Positions 1-7,303 of a stretch of DNA of 64,000 bases are shown in pieces. The DNA is from Pseudoalteromonas aliena SW19 (GTDB lineage Bacteria; Pseudomonadota; Gammaproteobacteria; Enterobacterales; Alteromonadaceae). Each line of letters begins with the position of its first letter. The first letter of the stretch is position 1. The notes beneath the pieces are model-generated. The model had not been told where the DNA came from, searched no databases, and saw only the letters and a list, made by a program, of their open reading frames with translations. The translations under genes were made by a program, and so were the position numbers. The DNA is taken from contig NZ_AQGU01000026.1 of the NCBI RefSeq assembly GCF_014905615.1, positions 389,685 through 453,684 on the forward strand, in the 5' to 3' direction.

Positions 1-392
1 AAGAGCGCCCTATTGTGATCATCACATCAAATAATGAAAAAGAATTGCCGGACGCCTTTTTACGCCGCTGCTTTTTTCATTACATTGATTTTCCTAGCAG
101 CGATGAAATGCAGCAAATTATTGACGTACACTACCCTAACGTTAAACAAGATTTAGTACGCCAAGCACTCGAAGTGTTTTTTAACCTGCGTGAAGCTAAC
201 GGCCTTAAAAAGAAACCTTCCACTAGCGAATTACTCGACTGGCTTAAACTGCTAATGGCAGAAGACATAGACGCTAAAACACTGCACGATAAAGCAAAAA
301 AAGGTGGTTTAATGCCGATGTTTGGCGCATTACTTAAAAATGAGCAAGACATAAGCCTAATCGAAAAACTCGCGTTTATGAGCCGTCGCTAA
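1..392 (+). CDS. MoxR-family AAA+ ATPase, C-terminal part (5' end outside the window)
   Basis: The reading frame is open from base 3, so the gene begins before the window. The visible part starts in the sensor-1 region (IVIITSNNE), followed at once by DAFLRRC, the arginine-finger region of MoxR-type AAA+ ATPases. The rest is the helical lid domain. MoxR ATPases act as chaperone-like remodelling enzymes and are usually encoded beside a von Willebrand A (VWA) protein; here a CoxE-type VWA gene follows one base after the stop. The family call is firm; the substrate is unknown. Confidence 0.85.
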   Translation, partial: ERPIVIITSNNEKELPDAFLRRCFFHYIDFPSSDEMQQIIDVHYPNVKQDLVRQALEVFFNLREANGLKKKPSTSELLDWLKLLMAEDIDAKTLHDKAKKGGLMPMFGALLKNEQDISLIEKLAFMSRR

Positions 393-393
393 C

Positions 394-1581
394 ATGCTAG
401 TACAGTTTTTTTTCACGCTGCGCAAATACCGCTTACCGGTAAGCCTGCGAGAGTTACTCGATTTAATTAACGCCTTAAAAAAAGGCGTTATATTTGCCGA
501 CGTAGACGCCTTTTACCATTTAGCTCGCACCATAATGGTAAAAGACGAAACGCACTTTGACCGTTTCGACAAAGCCTTTAGCGACTACTTTAGCGGTATT
601 GCCGACCTTGATTTACTCGAGAGTTTAAAGCAGCAACACAACTTACCTGAAGATTGGCTACGTAAAGAGTTTGAAAAAAACCTAAGCGATGAAGAAAAAG
701 CCCAACTTAAAGCGATGGGCGGACTCGACGAGCTTATGAAAACCCTAAAAGAGCGTTTAGAAGAACAACAAAAACGTCACGCTGGCGGCAATAAATGGGT
801 GGGCACTGGCGGTACATCACCTTTTGGCGCATACGGCTATAACCCCGAAGGCGTGCGTATAGGGCAAGACGGCAACCGTAACCGCCAAGCGGTAAAAGTG
901 TGGGACAAACGAGAATACAAAAACCTCGACACCGACAGAGAAATTAGTTCGCGCACAGTTAAACTCGCCCTTAAAAAGTTACGAAAGTTTGCCCGCACTG
1001 GCGCAAGCGACACGCTGGATTTAAACGAAACCATTCGCGCGACAGCTAAGCAAGGCGGCATGCTAGATGTAAAAATGGCACCCGAACGCCACAATGCAGT
1101 AAAAGTATTGATGCTATTTGATATTGGCGGCTCAATGGATGACTACATTCACACCTGCGAAGAGTTATTTAGCGCGGCTCATAGCGAATTTAAGCATTTA
1201 GAATTTTACTACTTTCATAACTGCCTGTACGAGCATGTTTGGCAAGACAACGTCCGCCGCCACTCAAACATCATCGACACCATGACGCTGATTAATAAAT
1301 TCACCAGCGACTATAAAGTCATATTTGTTGGCGATGCCACTATGGGCCCTTACGAAATAGCCTACCCCGGCGGCTCGGTAGAACATTACAACGAAGAACC
1401 AGGCAGTGCATGGTTATCACGAATCACCAATCACTTTGATAAAGTCGCCTGGCTCAACCCACAGCCCGTTGAACATTGGCCGTACTATCAATCAATTGGT
1501 TTTATAAAAGAGTTAATGAACAACCGCATGTATGCGCTGAGTTTAGATGGAATAAGTAGAGCGATAAAAGAGCTGAGTTAA
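394..1581 (+). CDS. CoxE-like VWA domain protein, partner of the MoxR ATPase
   Basis: This 395-residue protein has a helical N-terminal half with a charged stretch around residues 95-130, a Gly-rich linker (about 130-150), and a C-terminal von Willebrand A domain. The metal-site (MIDAS) motif at about residue 243 reads DIGGSM, where the classical form is DxSxS, so the second position is Gly instead of Ser. A second acidic site, FVGDATMGPYE, lies near residue 310. The start codon sits one base after the MoxR stop, so the two genes are surely one operon. MoxR/VWA pairs are thought to help assemble or insert metals into client complexes, but no client gene is visible here. Confidence 0.85.
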   Translation: MLVQFFFTLRKYRLPVSLRELLDLINALKKGVIFADVDAFYHLARTIMVKDETHFDRFDKAFSDYFSGIADLDLLESLKQQHNLPEDWLRKEFEKNLSDEEKAQLKAMGGLDELMKTLKERLEEQQKRHAGGNKWVGTGGTSPFGAYGYNPEGVRIGQDGNRNRQAVKVWDKREYKNLDTDREISSRTVKLALKKLRKFARTGASDTLDLNETIRATAKQGGMLDVKMAPERHNAVKVLMLFDIGGSMDDYIHTCEELFSAAHSEFKHLEFYYFHNCLYEHVWQDNVRRHSNIIDTMTLINKFTSDYKVIFVGDATMGPYEIAYPGGSVEHYNEEPGSAWLSRITNHFDKVAWLNPQPVEHWPYYQSIGFIKELMNNRMYALSLDGISRAIKELS

Positions 1582-1616
1582 AATATATTAGGTACAGATA
1601 TTAACTGCAACTAGCC

Positions 1617-2447
1617 TTAAGATTTAGTTGCAGTGATATCCTCAATAGCTTTCATTATTGTATTTGGTAACTTACGATAAGCAAATACAATCGAGCGCGT
1701 TATAGCGTTACTTAAAGTAATAGGTATATACTTTAAGTCACACTCTTTTTGAATGTATGATTCAGGTATAACAGCAACACCAAAGCCTAACTTAACAAGG
1801 CCTTGAAGCTGTAAATCATGAATAGCTTTGCCTTGGTAAATAATTGATATATTCTCATCATTAATAAGTCTCTCAAATGCTTTTCGATTAGTACAATATG
1901 GTCTTTCGATAAAAGCTAAACCCTCTAATTCCCCAAGACCCACTGTTTTATTTTTTGCTAATGGATGATCCCCACGCACAATCAGCCTATAACTTTCTTG
2001 ATTAAGCCTTTTAAATTTAAACTGGGATGGTAAAAGCTGCTCATCAATAATCGCTATTTGCGCTTGCTCAATAGCATCGACTATAGATAAATCAATATCC
2101 ATCGGCGTATTTTTTATCGATTCGAGAATACTAACGTAGCGCTCAATATTTATATCAGGCTGTACATAAAGGTGCAGATCATGCGTATTATTAGGGATAA
2201 AAGCGGCTTGTAACTGCTGATTTTGTAATAGTAAATCACTTGCAAGTTTGTAGAGCTTATGACCATCCGCTGTTGGCTTTATGCCTCGTTTACTGCGTTC
2301 AAATAACTTAACTCCTAAATTTATTTCCAATGTTTTAATCGCATGAGTAACAGAGGGCTGAGCAATAAAACATCGCGATGCAGCTGCAGTAATCGACCCT
2401 TCTTCATATGCTGCAATAAAGTAATTTAATGGCTTAATCTCTATCAC
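1617..2447 (-). CDS. LysR-family transcriptional regulator
   Basis: A 276-residue protein with an N-terminal winged helix-turn-helix (residues about 1-60, including AAASRCFIAQPSVTHAIKTL) and a C-terminal effector-binding domain that is a little shorter than usual. It is transcribed away from the NTF2-like gene at 2552, the usual arrangement in which a LysR protein controls its divergent neighbour. The 104-base gap carries repeated ACCTAT half-sites. The effector is unknown. Confidence 0.9.
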   Translation of the reverse strand: MIEIKPLNYFIAAYEEGSITAAASRCFIAQPSVTHAIKTLEINLGVKLFERSKRGIKPTADGHKLYKLASDLLLQNQQLQAAFIPNNTHDLHLYVQPDINIERYVSILESIKNTPMDIDLSIVDAIEQAQIAIIDEQLLPSQFKFKRLNQESYRLIVRGDHPLAKNKTVGLGELEGLAFIERPYCTNRKAFERLINDENISIIYQGKAIHDLQLQGLVKLGFGVAVIPESYIQKECDLKYIPITLSNAITRSIVFAYRKLPNTIMKAIEDITATKS

Positions 2448-2454
2448 ATAATTT

Positions 2455-2491
2455 ACCTATAGGTTGATAATATAAACAATATTATACCTAT
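2455..2491. promoter_or_regulatory. Candidate LysR operator with ACCTAT half-sites
   Basis: The region between the divergent genes contains the perfect palindrome ACCTATAGGT (2455-2464) and a further ACCTAT at 2486-2491. The AT-rich segments between them are themselves near-inverted (GATAATAT / AATATTAT). Repeated dyads of this kind between a LysR gene and its divergent target are typical binding sites. This is a reading of sequence symmetry only. Confidence 0.45.
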
Positions 2492-2551
2492 ATCATTGGA
2501 TTTGCTAATTTCAAACTTGAAGATAATAAAATCAATTAAAAGGACTAGAAA

Positions 2552-2947
2552 ATGCTTGAGCGTTATAGTGATATTACAATTCATAAAGTATTAAATTTAT
2601 TTGAAAAAGGAGATATGTCACTCCTAGACTTAATTGCTGATGATATTGATCTGCGTATAGAGCACTACAAAGATGATACAGATATCGATTGGCAGCAATG
2701 TAATGACAAAGCAGGCTTTATTACTTTATTGACTCGTCTGGGCACTGATATATTCCCCAAAGGAACTCTTATTACGGGCCTAGAATCTCAATCTCTAGGC
2801 GATGACTGGCATATAACAACCTTTGATCAATCGTTTTGGTATGGTGAAGCAAAGCAAGATGTTAATAGCCGTACTTATATTATTTCTCATGAACTAAATG
2901 GCAAAGTCGATTACTTTCGTGAAACAGTAAGTACTCTAAAATATTAA
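2552..2947 (+). CDS. NTF2-like / SnoaL-type small protein of unknown function
   Basis: A 131-residue protein preceded by an AAAGGA ribosome binding site. The pattern is that of the NTF2-like (cone-shaped alpha+beta) fold: an N-terminal helix, an acidic segment (LLDLIADDIDLRIEHY), then beta strands rich in aromatic residues (SFWYGEAK, RTYIISHEL). Members range from enzymes to ligand-binding proteins, so no reaction can be assigned. Its divergence from a LysR gene suggests inducible expression. A family A repeat remnant starts two bases after the stop codon. Confidence 0.6.
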   Translation: MLERYSDITIHKVLNLFEKGDMSLLDLIADDIDLRIEHYKDDTDIDWQQCNDKAGFITLLTRLGTDIFPKGTLITGLESQSLGDDWHITTFDQSFWYGEAKQDVNSRTYIISHELNGKVDYFRETVSTLKY

Positions 2948-2948
2948 G

Positions 2949-3020
2949 TAGCCTGAACTCTGGATAATAAATCTATCTCAAATAGCTATTTTCAGCGCTA
3001 ACTGCGTTAAATTTACTTGC
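2949..3020 (-). repeat. Repeat family A, truncated copy
   Basis: This segment starts TAGCCTGAACTCTGGATAAT and matches the reverse complement of the right-hand end of the full-length copies at 33446-33641 and 46557-46753, including AGCGCTAACTGCG and ATTTACTTGC. Homology fades near 3020 and the other terminal repeat is missing. It begins two bases after the stop codon of the NTF2-like gene. Confidence 0.75.
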
Positions 3021-3106
3021 GATAGGATCGCGTCTTTCTTTTTGCCTTTTGAAATATGTAATTCAGAGGAAACCTGAATTACATATTTAGATGAGCTTTA
3101 TAAAAT

Positions 3107-3578
3107 TTACAGCTCAGCTATGTGATTTAGCGTCTCAGGATGACGCTGCACAAGCTTTAGCAATGTTATCGCTTGCCCATTAGGAGTGCTGCGCCCTTGT
3201 TCCCAGTTTTCGAGCGTTCTTGCCGAAGTATGTAGAATGCTTGCAAATACACCGCGCGACATATTAGGGCGTGTTGAACTTTGGTGGGTGAATTTGCAGC
3301 AGTATGTTTGGTTTTTAGGCAAGGCAGAGCTTATGTAGTGTGGTTATTCCCCATAAATAGGCGATAACGCAGCATAAATACCAAACATGCACTGCCCTTT
3401 GGGTTCTTTCTAGGGACGATTAACTCTTTGTTGCTCGGTTTTTACTTAGCCCAGGTGAGATAACAAGATCGTTGAACTCCTTTACTTAATGAGTACGTAA
3501 CGTAAGCTTTCCTTATGAATGCGCTTTAACATCAACAAGGGCTGTAGTTAATTCTGAAAACAAATCGCGTTTGCTCAT
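3107..3578 (-). pseudogene. Broken HigA/NadS-type antitoxin gene
   Basis: Two separated pieces of one helix-turn-helix antitoxin are visible. The N-terminal piece starts at ATG 3578 (MSKRDLFSELTTALVDVKAHS) and meets an in-frame TAA ending at 3513; recognisable residues (GKLTLRTH) continue to about 3489. The C-terminal piece, about 3107-3266, encodes the DNA-binding half with ARTLENWEQGRSTPNGQA. About 220 bases of unrelated DNA lie between them and the middle of the protein is missing. An open frame of 71 codons from 3322 merely joins foreign sequence to the C-terminal half. The order toxin then antitoxin on the minus strand is typical for this module. Confidence 0.75.
3267..3488. mobile_element. 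Foreign insert interrupting the antitoxin (IS or MITE remnant?)
   Basis: This DNA interrupts the antitoxin reading frame. It starts with GGGCGTGTTGAACTTTGG and contains no intact gene. The 8-mer GTTGAACT occurs near both ends in direct orientation (3273-3280 and 3471-3478). It looks like the remains of a mobile element, but no transposase and no convincing terminal inverted repeats can be seen, so the element type is open. Confidence 0.45.
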
Positions 3579-3896
3579 TACGCCACACCTCTAAGAATTC
3601 TTTTAATTGCTTTTTCTGATCCGCTGTTAAATCGGTTACTTCATTTTTACTGTAAATAGTGAGTAGATAAAAACGTATTTTGTCGTCCAAGTAATAATAT
3701 ATAACTCTTGAACCGCCACGCTTACCTTTTCCTTTGCCCGCAACTCGTATTTACGTAAGCCGCCCGTTCCTTGAATAACATCGCCCTGTTTTGGGTTAAC
3801 CATTAGATCTGCTTGAAATAAACGATACTCGTCATCACTCAAGTACAGCTCTCGGTAATTTTCGAATATGTTTGATTCAACAAATAGGCTTTTCAT
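3532..3896 (-). pseudogene. Frameshifted RelE/HigB-type toxin gene
   Basis: The frame from ATG 3896 encodes MKSLFVESNIFENYRELYL through IQGTGGLRK, the N-terminal part of a HigB/RelE-like mRNA interferase, then runs into 33 unrelated residues ending at 3636. In the next frame the expected continuation is intact: GKGKRGGSRVIYYYLDDKIR, then FYLLTIYSKNEVTDL, ending at about 3532. One missing A in the run within CGTAAATACGA explains the break. The repaired protein would be about 121 residues and would overlap the antitoxin start. The toxin is therefore probably inactive, in line with the broken antitoxin beside it. Confidence 0.75.
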
Positions 3897-3973
3897 ACAT
3901 TAAAGTGTACGCAAATAGCGTACAAATTTAATCAAAGATTTTAAACGAGCGGCGACAGGTATTTCTTGCTTTG

Positions 3974-4429
3974 CTAAAGCGCTTTACTCATAAACAAGCT
4001 GTACGGATCTAGCTCATAATCACCAAATGGTTCGCATTCTTTAAAACCAAAACAAGTGTAAAGCTTTTGTGCAGGCAAAAACGCCTCAACAGTGCCGGTT
4101 TCAAGGCTTAGTTTTTTGTAACCTCGCAAAGTTGATTGCTTAATAATATGCGTGAATAACTTAGCAGCGATGCCTTGGCGTAAATAGTTGCTTGATGTGC
4201 GCATTGATTTAACTTCGCCATGCGTTGTATTGAGCGCTTTTAAAGCGCCAACACCCGCTAACTTATTATCAACCCATAAGCTATAAAAGGTTATGTCGGG
4301 CTGATTGAGCTTAGTAACATCAAGCGCATGTACGCTCTCAACAGGTGAGTGTTTTAGCATATCGTTATGATGTGCTTGCAGTAACTTTATAACATGTGGG
4401 TTTGAAAGCTCGCCTGTTCTAATATCCAT
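3974..4429 (-). CDS. GNAT-family N-acetyltransferase
   Basis: A 151-residue GCN5-related acetyltransferase. The acetyl-CoA binding motif A is visible at about residues 77-96 (SMRTSSNYLRQGIAAKLF, with RQGIA as the Q/RxxGxG/A loop), followed by motif B-like LSLETGTVEAFLPAQKLY. The C-terminal FKECEPFGDYELDPYSLFM is typical of small YjcF/PhnO-like members. Its ATG follows directly on the stop codon of a small upstream frame (4430-4561), whose GAGGT end forms the ribosome binding site, so translation is probably coupled. The substrate is unknown. Confidence 0.85.
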   Translation of the reverse strand: MDIRTGELSNPHVIKLLQAHHNDMLKHSPVESVHALDVTKLNQPDITFYSLWVDNKLAGVGALKALNTTHGEVKSMRTSSNYLRQGIAAKLFTHIIKQSTLRGYKKLSLETGTVEAFLPAQKLYTCFGFKECEPFGDYELDPYSLFMSKAL

Positions 4430-4662
4430 TTATACCTCGTTTAATTTTGGAGTATTAATATACTTAATATAAAGTGCCAATAACTTTATATTTAACTCAT
4501 CATCATTAGAAGCTAGAACGTTACCGACTGATTTTGAATCATCTAAGATCCCTATTCGCATCTCAAATTTTCATTATCAAAACTACCTATGAAAATATGA
4601 CTTCCTTCTTGTTCATCATAAAATGATGCGAAGTTGTCTGTAATTGCCATATCAAATTTCAT
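4430..4662 (-). pseudogene. Small gene upstream of the acetyltransferase, apparently frameshifted
   Basis: A strong ribosome binding site (AAGGAAG) precedes ATG 4662, which opens a 36-codon frame (MKFDMAITDNFASFYDEQEG...) ending in TAG at 4552. A second frame overlapping by 10 bases starts at ATG 4561 (MRIGILDDSKSVGNVLASND...) and runs 43 codons to a TAA at 4430, touching the acetyltransferase start. Adding one T to the TTT run near 4565 would join both into one acidic protein of about 77 residues. Either this is a recent frameshift in a small gene, or two tiny overlapping genes. No family is recognised. Confidence 0.5.
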
Positions 4663-4699
4663 GGTTTCTTCCTTGTAAACTAAAGATAAAGTTTGCTAA

Positions 4700-4744
4700 T
4701 AACCCGAGTTCTGGATAGTAAATCTATCTCAAGCAGCTAGTTTC
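4700..4744 (-). repeat. Repeat family A, end fragment overlapping a stop codon
   Basis: The segment begins TAACCCGAGTTCTGGATAGT and continues AATCTATCTCAAGCAGCTAG, closely matching the reverse complement of the right end of the full family A copies. The stop codon and last residues (LAA) of the Nramp-family gene at 4729 lie inside it, so the repeat supplies the end of that gene. Confidence 0.7.
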
Positions 4745-5964
4745 CACACTACAAACGCAACAGCAAAGCCCACTAAGTACACTAAACCTAACCAACTTAA
4801 ACTGCGCAATAACACGCTGTGTTTAATATCAGGCTCTGATCGTACAAGGCTAAAGTTGAGCCATGCAAATACAGGCGTTGTAACAAATGAAAGTGTCATC
4901 GCAAACGTAAGCATAGGGCCAAGGGCTGATTTAAAAAATAAAATAACCGCCATGCCGGCAAGTGCTTGCAGTATTAACCAAGCACTTAAGCTGTGTTTTG
5001 ATTGCCCAAAGCCAAGTAGTTTATGAGACTCGTTAAGCGTGCGGGCGTAGCCATCAAGCACGGTGAGTGTGGTGCCAAACATGCATAAAAAAGCGATTGC
5101 TGATACAAGCGGCCTTGCCCACTCGCCTATTGTTAATGCGTACATATCAATCAGCTGCTTGGCAAAGGCAACACCACCGAGTTCTATGCTGCTGGTTTGC
5201 CCATATTGCACTAATACACCTAAGCTAAAAAACACCAGTGCTAAGCCAGCTGTAAGCCAGTAGCCTACGTTAAAGTCGAACAGGCCTTGGCTTTTAGTCA
5301 CTGTTTGCTGCGCTTGTTTTTCTTTTAGCCATAAAGAGCTAAGAGCTGATATTTCGATAGGCGCTGGCATCCAGCCCATTAAAGCCACCATAAAGCTAAG
5401 CATGGCAAGCTCGTACGGTGAAGGCCCTACGTAGTCAGCAGGTGCCATTGGTCCGTTACCAAATGCAATGGTAAGGGCAATCAAAGTAGCGAGTGTAAGC
5501 AGCCCCATAATGCCTTTAGCAACGTTATCAAGCGCTTTAAAGTGCCCAAGTAGCAATATAACTAAACATATTCCCAGCAGCATCCAACAAAGTAAGGTTA
5601 CTTCAATAACCACAGGTAGAGCATAATGCAGTAAGCTTGCGGTAAGCAGTAATACGCCGGCGGTATTAACTACGGCGGCTACAATGTTTAAACCAATAAA
5701 GCTGTAAAAATAAAACGGCCCTTTGTTTTTGTAACCCTCTACTAAGCTATGTTTGGTGGCAAGCGTGTATTCCATACCAAAACGAAAAAACGGATATTTT
5801 AAAACGTTAACAACAAGTATTAGCCAAAATAATTGCCAGCCAAATATTGCTCCCGCTTGCGTAGAGGCAACTAAGTGAGATCCGCCGATAGCGGCCGTTG
5901 CCATAAGTATTCCAGGCCCAAGCGCGTTTAGCCGTGATTTCCATTTCGATACTGTTTGCTTCAT
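4729..5964 (-). CDS. Nramp-family metal transporter with non-canonical metal-site motifs
   Basis: A 411-residue integral membrane protein with about eleven hydrophobic segments, built on the Nramp (LeuT-like) plan. The first helix starts GPGILMATAAIGG at residue 16, where classical Nramp/MntH proteins have the metal-binding DPGN motif; here the position reads IGGSH. In helix 6 the usual MPHN is replaced by MGWMPAPIEIS. The Asp, Asn and Met ligands of manganese transporters are therefore not conserved, and the cargo may differ. The C-terminal LAA and the stop lie in a family A repeat fragment, so the original C-terminus may have been slightly different. It appears to be a single-gene unit. Confidence 0.75.
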   Translation of the reverse strand: MKQTVSKWKSRLNALGPGILMATAAIGGSHLVASTQAGAIFGWQLFWLILVVNVLKYPFFRFGMEYTLATKHSLVEGYKNKGPFYFYSFIGLNIVAAVVNTAGVLLLTASLLHYALPVVIEVTLLCWMLLGICLVILLLGHFKALDNVAKGIMGLLTLATLIALTIAFGNGPMAPADYVGPSPYELAMLSFMVALMGWMPAPIEISALSSLWLKEKQAQQTVTKSQGLFDFNVGYWLTAGLALVFFSLGVLVQYGQTSSIELGGVAFAKQLIDMYALTIGEWARPLVSAIAFLCMFGTTLTVLDGYARTLNESHKLLGFGQSKHSLSAWLILQALAGMAVILFFKSALGPMLTFAMTLSFVTTPVFAWLNFSLVRSEPDIKHSVLLRSLSWLGLVYLVGFAVAFVVWKLAA

Positions 5965-6018
5965 TTACTGCTCAAAAATTGTCTGTGTGATCCCTAACTT
6001 ACAGAAATTACAGACAAT

Positions 6019-6044
6019 AAAAAAGAGCCGTCAGGCTCTTTTTT
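6019..6044 (-). terminator. Intrinsic terminator downstream of hpf
   Basis: The inverted repeat AAAAAAGAGCC / GGCTCTTTTTT has a four-base loop (GTCA). It lies 20 bases after the stop of the minus-strand hpf gene and has a T run on both strands. Confidence 0.85.
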
Positions 6045-6064
6045 GTAGTGCTTTGAGATTGCTT

Positions 6065-6421
6065 TTATTTAAGATCCATCTCTTGGATGATCTCGTGCGC
6101 AATCTCTGGCGTTGTACTTATAGGCTTTTCGTGTAGATTTGCTTTTATTTGCCCTTTACGATGCTTTAGTGCCGCATCGAGTTTTTTAGCTGCGCTTGCA
6201 ATAGCAGGGTACATAACTTCGTTTTCCCCTTTTACTGATATACGCGCACCTTCGTAATTAGTGCTAATTTCTGCTTGGATTTTATGATGCTCTTTAGACA
6301 AAATAATTTCGAGTGCAATAAGCGATGGGAAATGGCTCTCGATTTTAGAAAATTTTTCGTTGATGTGCTCTCTAATAGAGTCAGTAACTTCAACATGGTG
6401 ACCAGAAAGATTAATTTTCAT
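6065..6421 (-). CDS. hpf: Ribosome hibernation promoting factor (short HPF/RaiA type)
   Basis: A 118-residue protein starting MKINLSGHHVEVTDSIREHI, the typical opening of the HPF/RaiA family, followed by the beta-alpha-beta-beta-beta-alpha domain (ISVKGENEVMYPAIASAAKK) and a short acidic tail. These proteins bind the 30S subunit at the tRNA and mRNA sites in stationary phase or cold and make resting 100S dimers (HPF) or block them (RaiA/YfiA). The tail of about 20 residues fits RaiA as well as HPF, so the subtype is uncertain. It stands alone with its own terminator. Confidence 0.88.
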   Translation of the reverse strand: MKINLSGHHVEVTDSIREHINEKFSKIESHFPSLIALEIILSKEHHKIQAEISTNYEGARISVKGENEVMYPAIASAAKKLDAALKHRKGQIKANLHEKPISTTPEIAHEIIQEMDLK

Positions 6422-6609
6422 AGGGTATCCTTTTATTTGTTACCTCATAAATAGTATTGGGGGCTATTTAGATTAACACAAGGAAAAAAGAGAGATAGTT
6501 GCGCTTTATTTGCATCTTTTGCTGATTTAAATCATACGTTGCGCAAAGTTTATGCAAAGCCCATAGTGCACGGGCTTTCAGACGTCCACTTAACTTAAAC
6601 ACAGATTAA

Positions 6610-6924
6610 TTAATCTGTGTACGAACAGCAGTAATCAGCAAAATCAGATACTTTTACTTTAAAGCTTACATTTGCATCAACATTAAACGATTCACCTGCG
6701 TTAAATGTTTTCCACTCACTTGCCGCTGGTAATAAAATCTCCCATTGGCCAGCTAAAAGCTCCATACACTCTTTTTGATTAGTATCAAAAACAAACTCAC
6801 CTGGTTGCATAAAGCCTAAAGTTTTCGCTTCGCCATCACCTAAAATAACGGTACGGCTCGACACCTTGCCATCAAAATATACATTGGCTTTTTTTACTAC
6901 ACTCACGTTATCGAACTTTGGCAT
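6610..6924 (-). CDS. ppnP: Pyrimidine/purine nucleoside phosphorylase PpnP
   Basis: This 104-residue single-domain cupin protein matches the PpnP (formerly YaiE, DUF1255) family: [20 protein letters not shown], then [13 protein letters not shown] and a conserved C-terminal strand [17 protein letters not shown]. PpnP cleaves nucleosides with phosphate to base plus ribose 1-phosphate. The length is close to the 94 residues of the E. coli enzyme. An AGGAGC-like site precedes the ATG. Confidence 0.9.
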   Translation of the reverse strand: MPKFDNVSVVKKANVYFDGKVSSRTVILGDGEAKTLGFMQPGEFVFDTNQKECMELLAGQWEILLPAASEWKTFNAGESFNVDANVSFKVKVSDFADYCCSYTD

Positions 6925-7303
6925 TTTTAGCTCCTGCTAATTTTTATATTTAATTGCGGTCACATTGCCTGATACATAATGAGCTTGCAAGGAAGTGGAG
7001 CGAAAAATATCCAGTTACAATACCATAACGGCAAACAATAACTTATTTTTATTGAATATTAGCTTCTAGAGGATACGTTAAATAATTAGAAGCTACGCTT
7101 CTCACGTGAGCAAGCTCTACGTCAACAAATAACGTTCCTTAACTTTTGATGCAACTCTTTGTAAAGCTAGCTTTTCTTGTTTTAAAAGTAACTATTTTAC
7201 AAGATTTTAAACCAGCGAGATCGCGCAACAGAACTTATAATTTATTACAAGGAGGAATAAGAGACACTGCGCTTTCAAAAAAAGAGATAAGGCTCTGACA
7301 AAG
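6925..7303. other. 379-base intergenic stretch without a recognised gene
   Basis: No frame with a credible ribosome binding site and length is visible on either strand. ACAAGGAGGAATAA near 7249 resembles a ribosome binding site but no frame follows it. The region lies just downstream of the eroded lipase/immunity-like cluster and may be decayed sequence. It also holds the ppnP promoter at its left edge. Confidence 0.4.

Noticed and set aside
3107..3322. The 71-codon frame taken as an intact small helix-turn-helix protein
   Set aside because: Its first 19 codons come from the foreign insert, and the true antitoxin N-terminus is present separately at 3513-3578.
5063..5263. Antisense frames such as this one inside the Nramp-family gene, and similar ones inside purL, serA, kbl and hldE
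   Set aside because: They lie wholly within well-supported genes on the other strand, lack ribosome binding sites and follow the codon pattern of the real gene.
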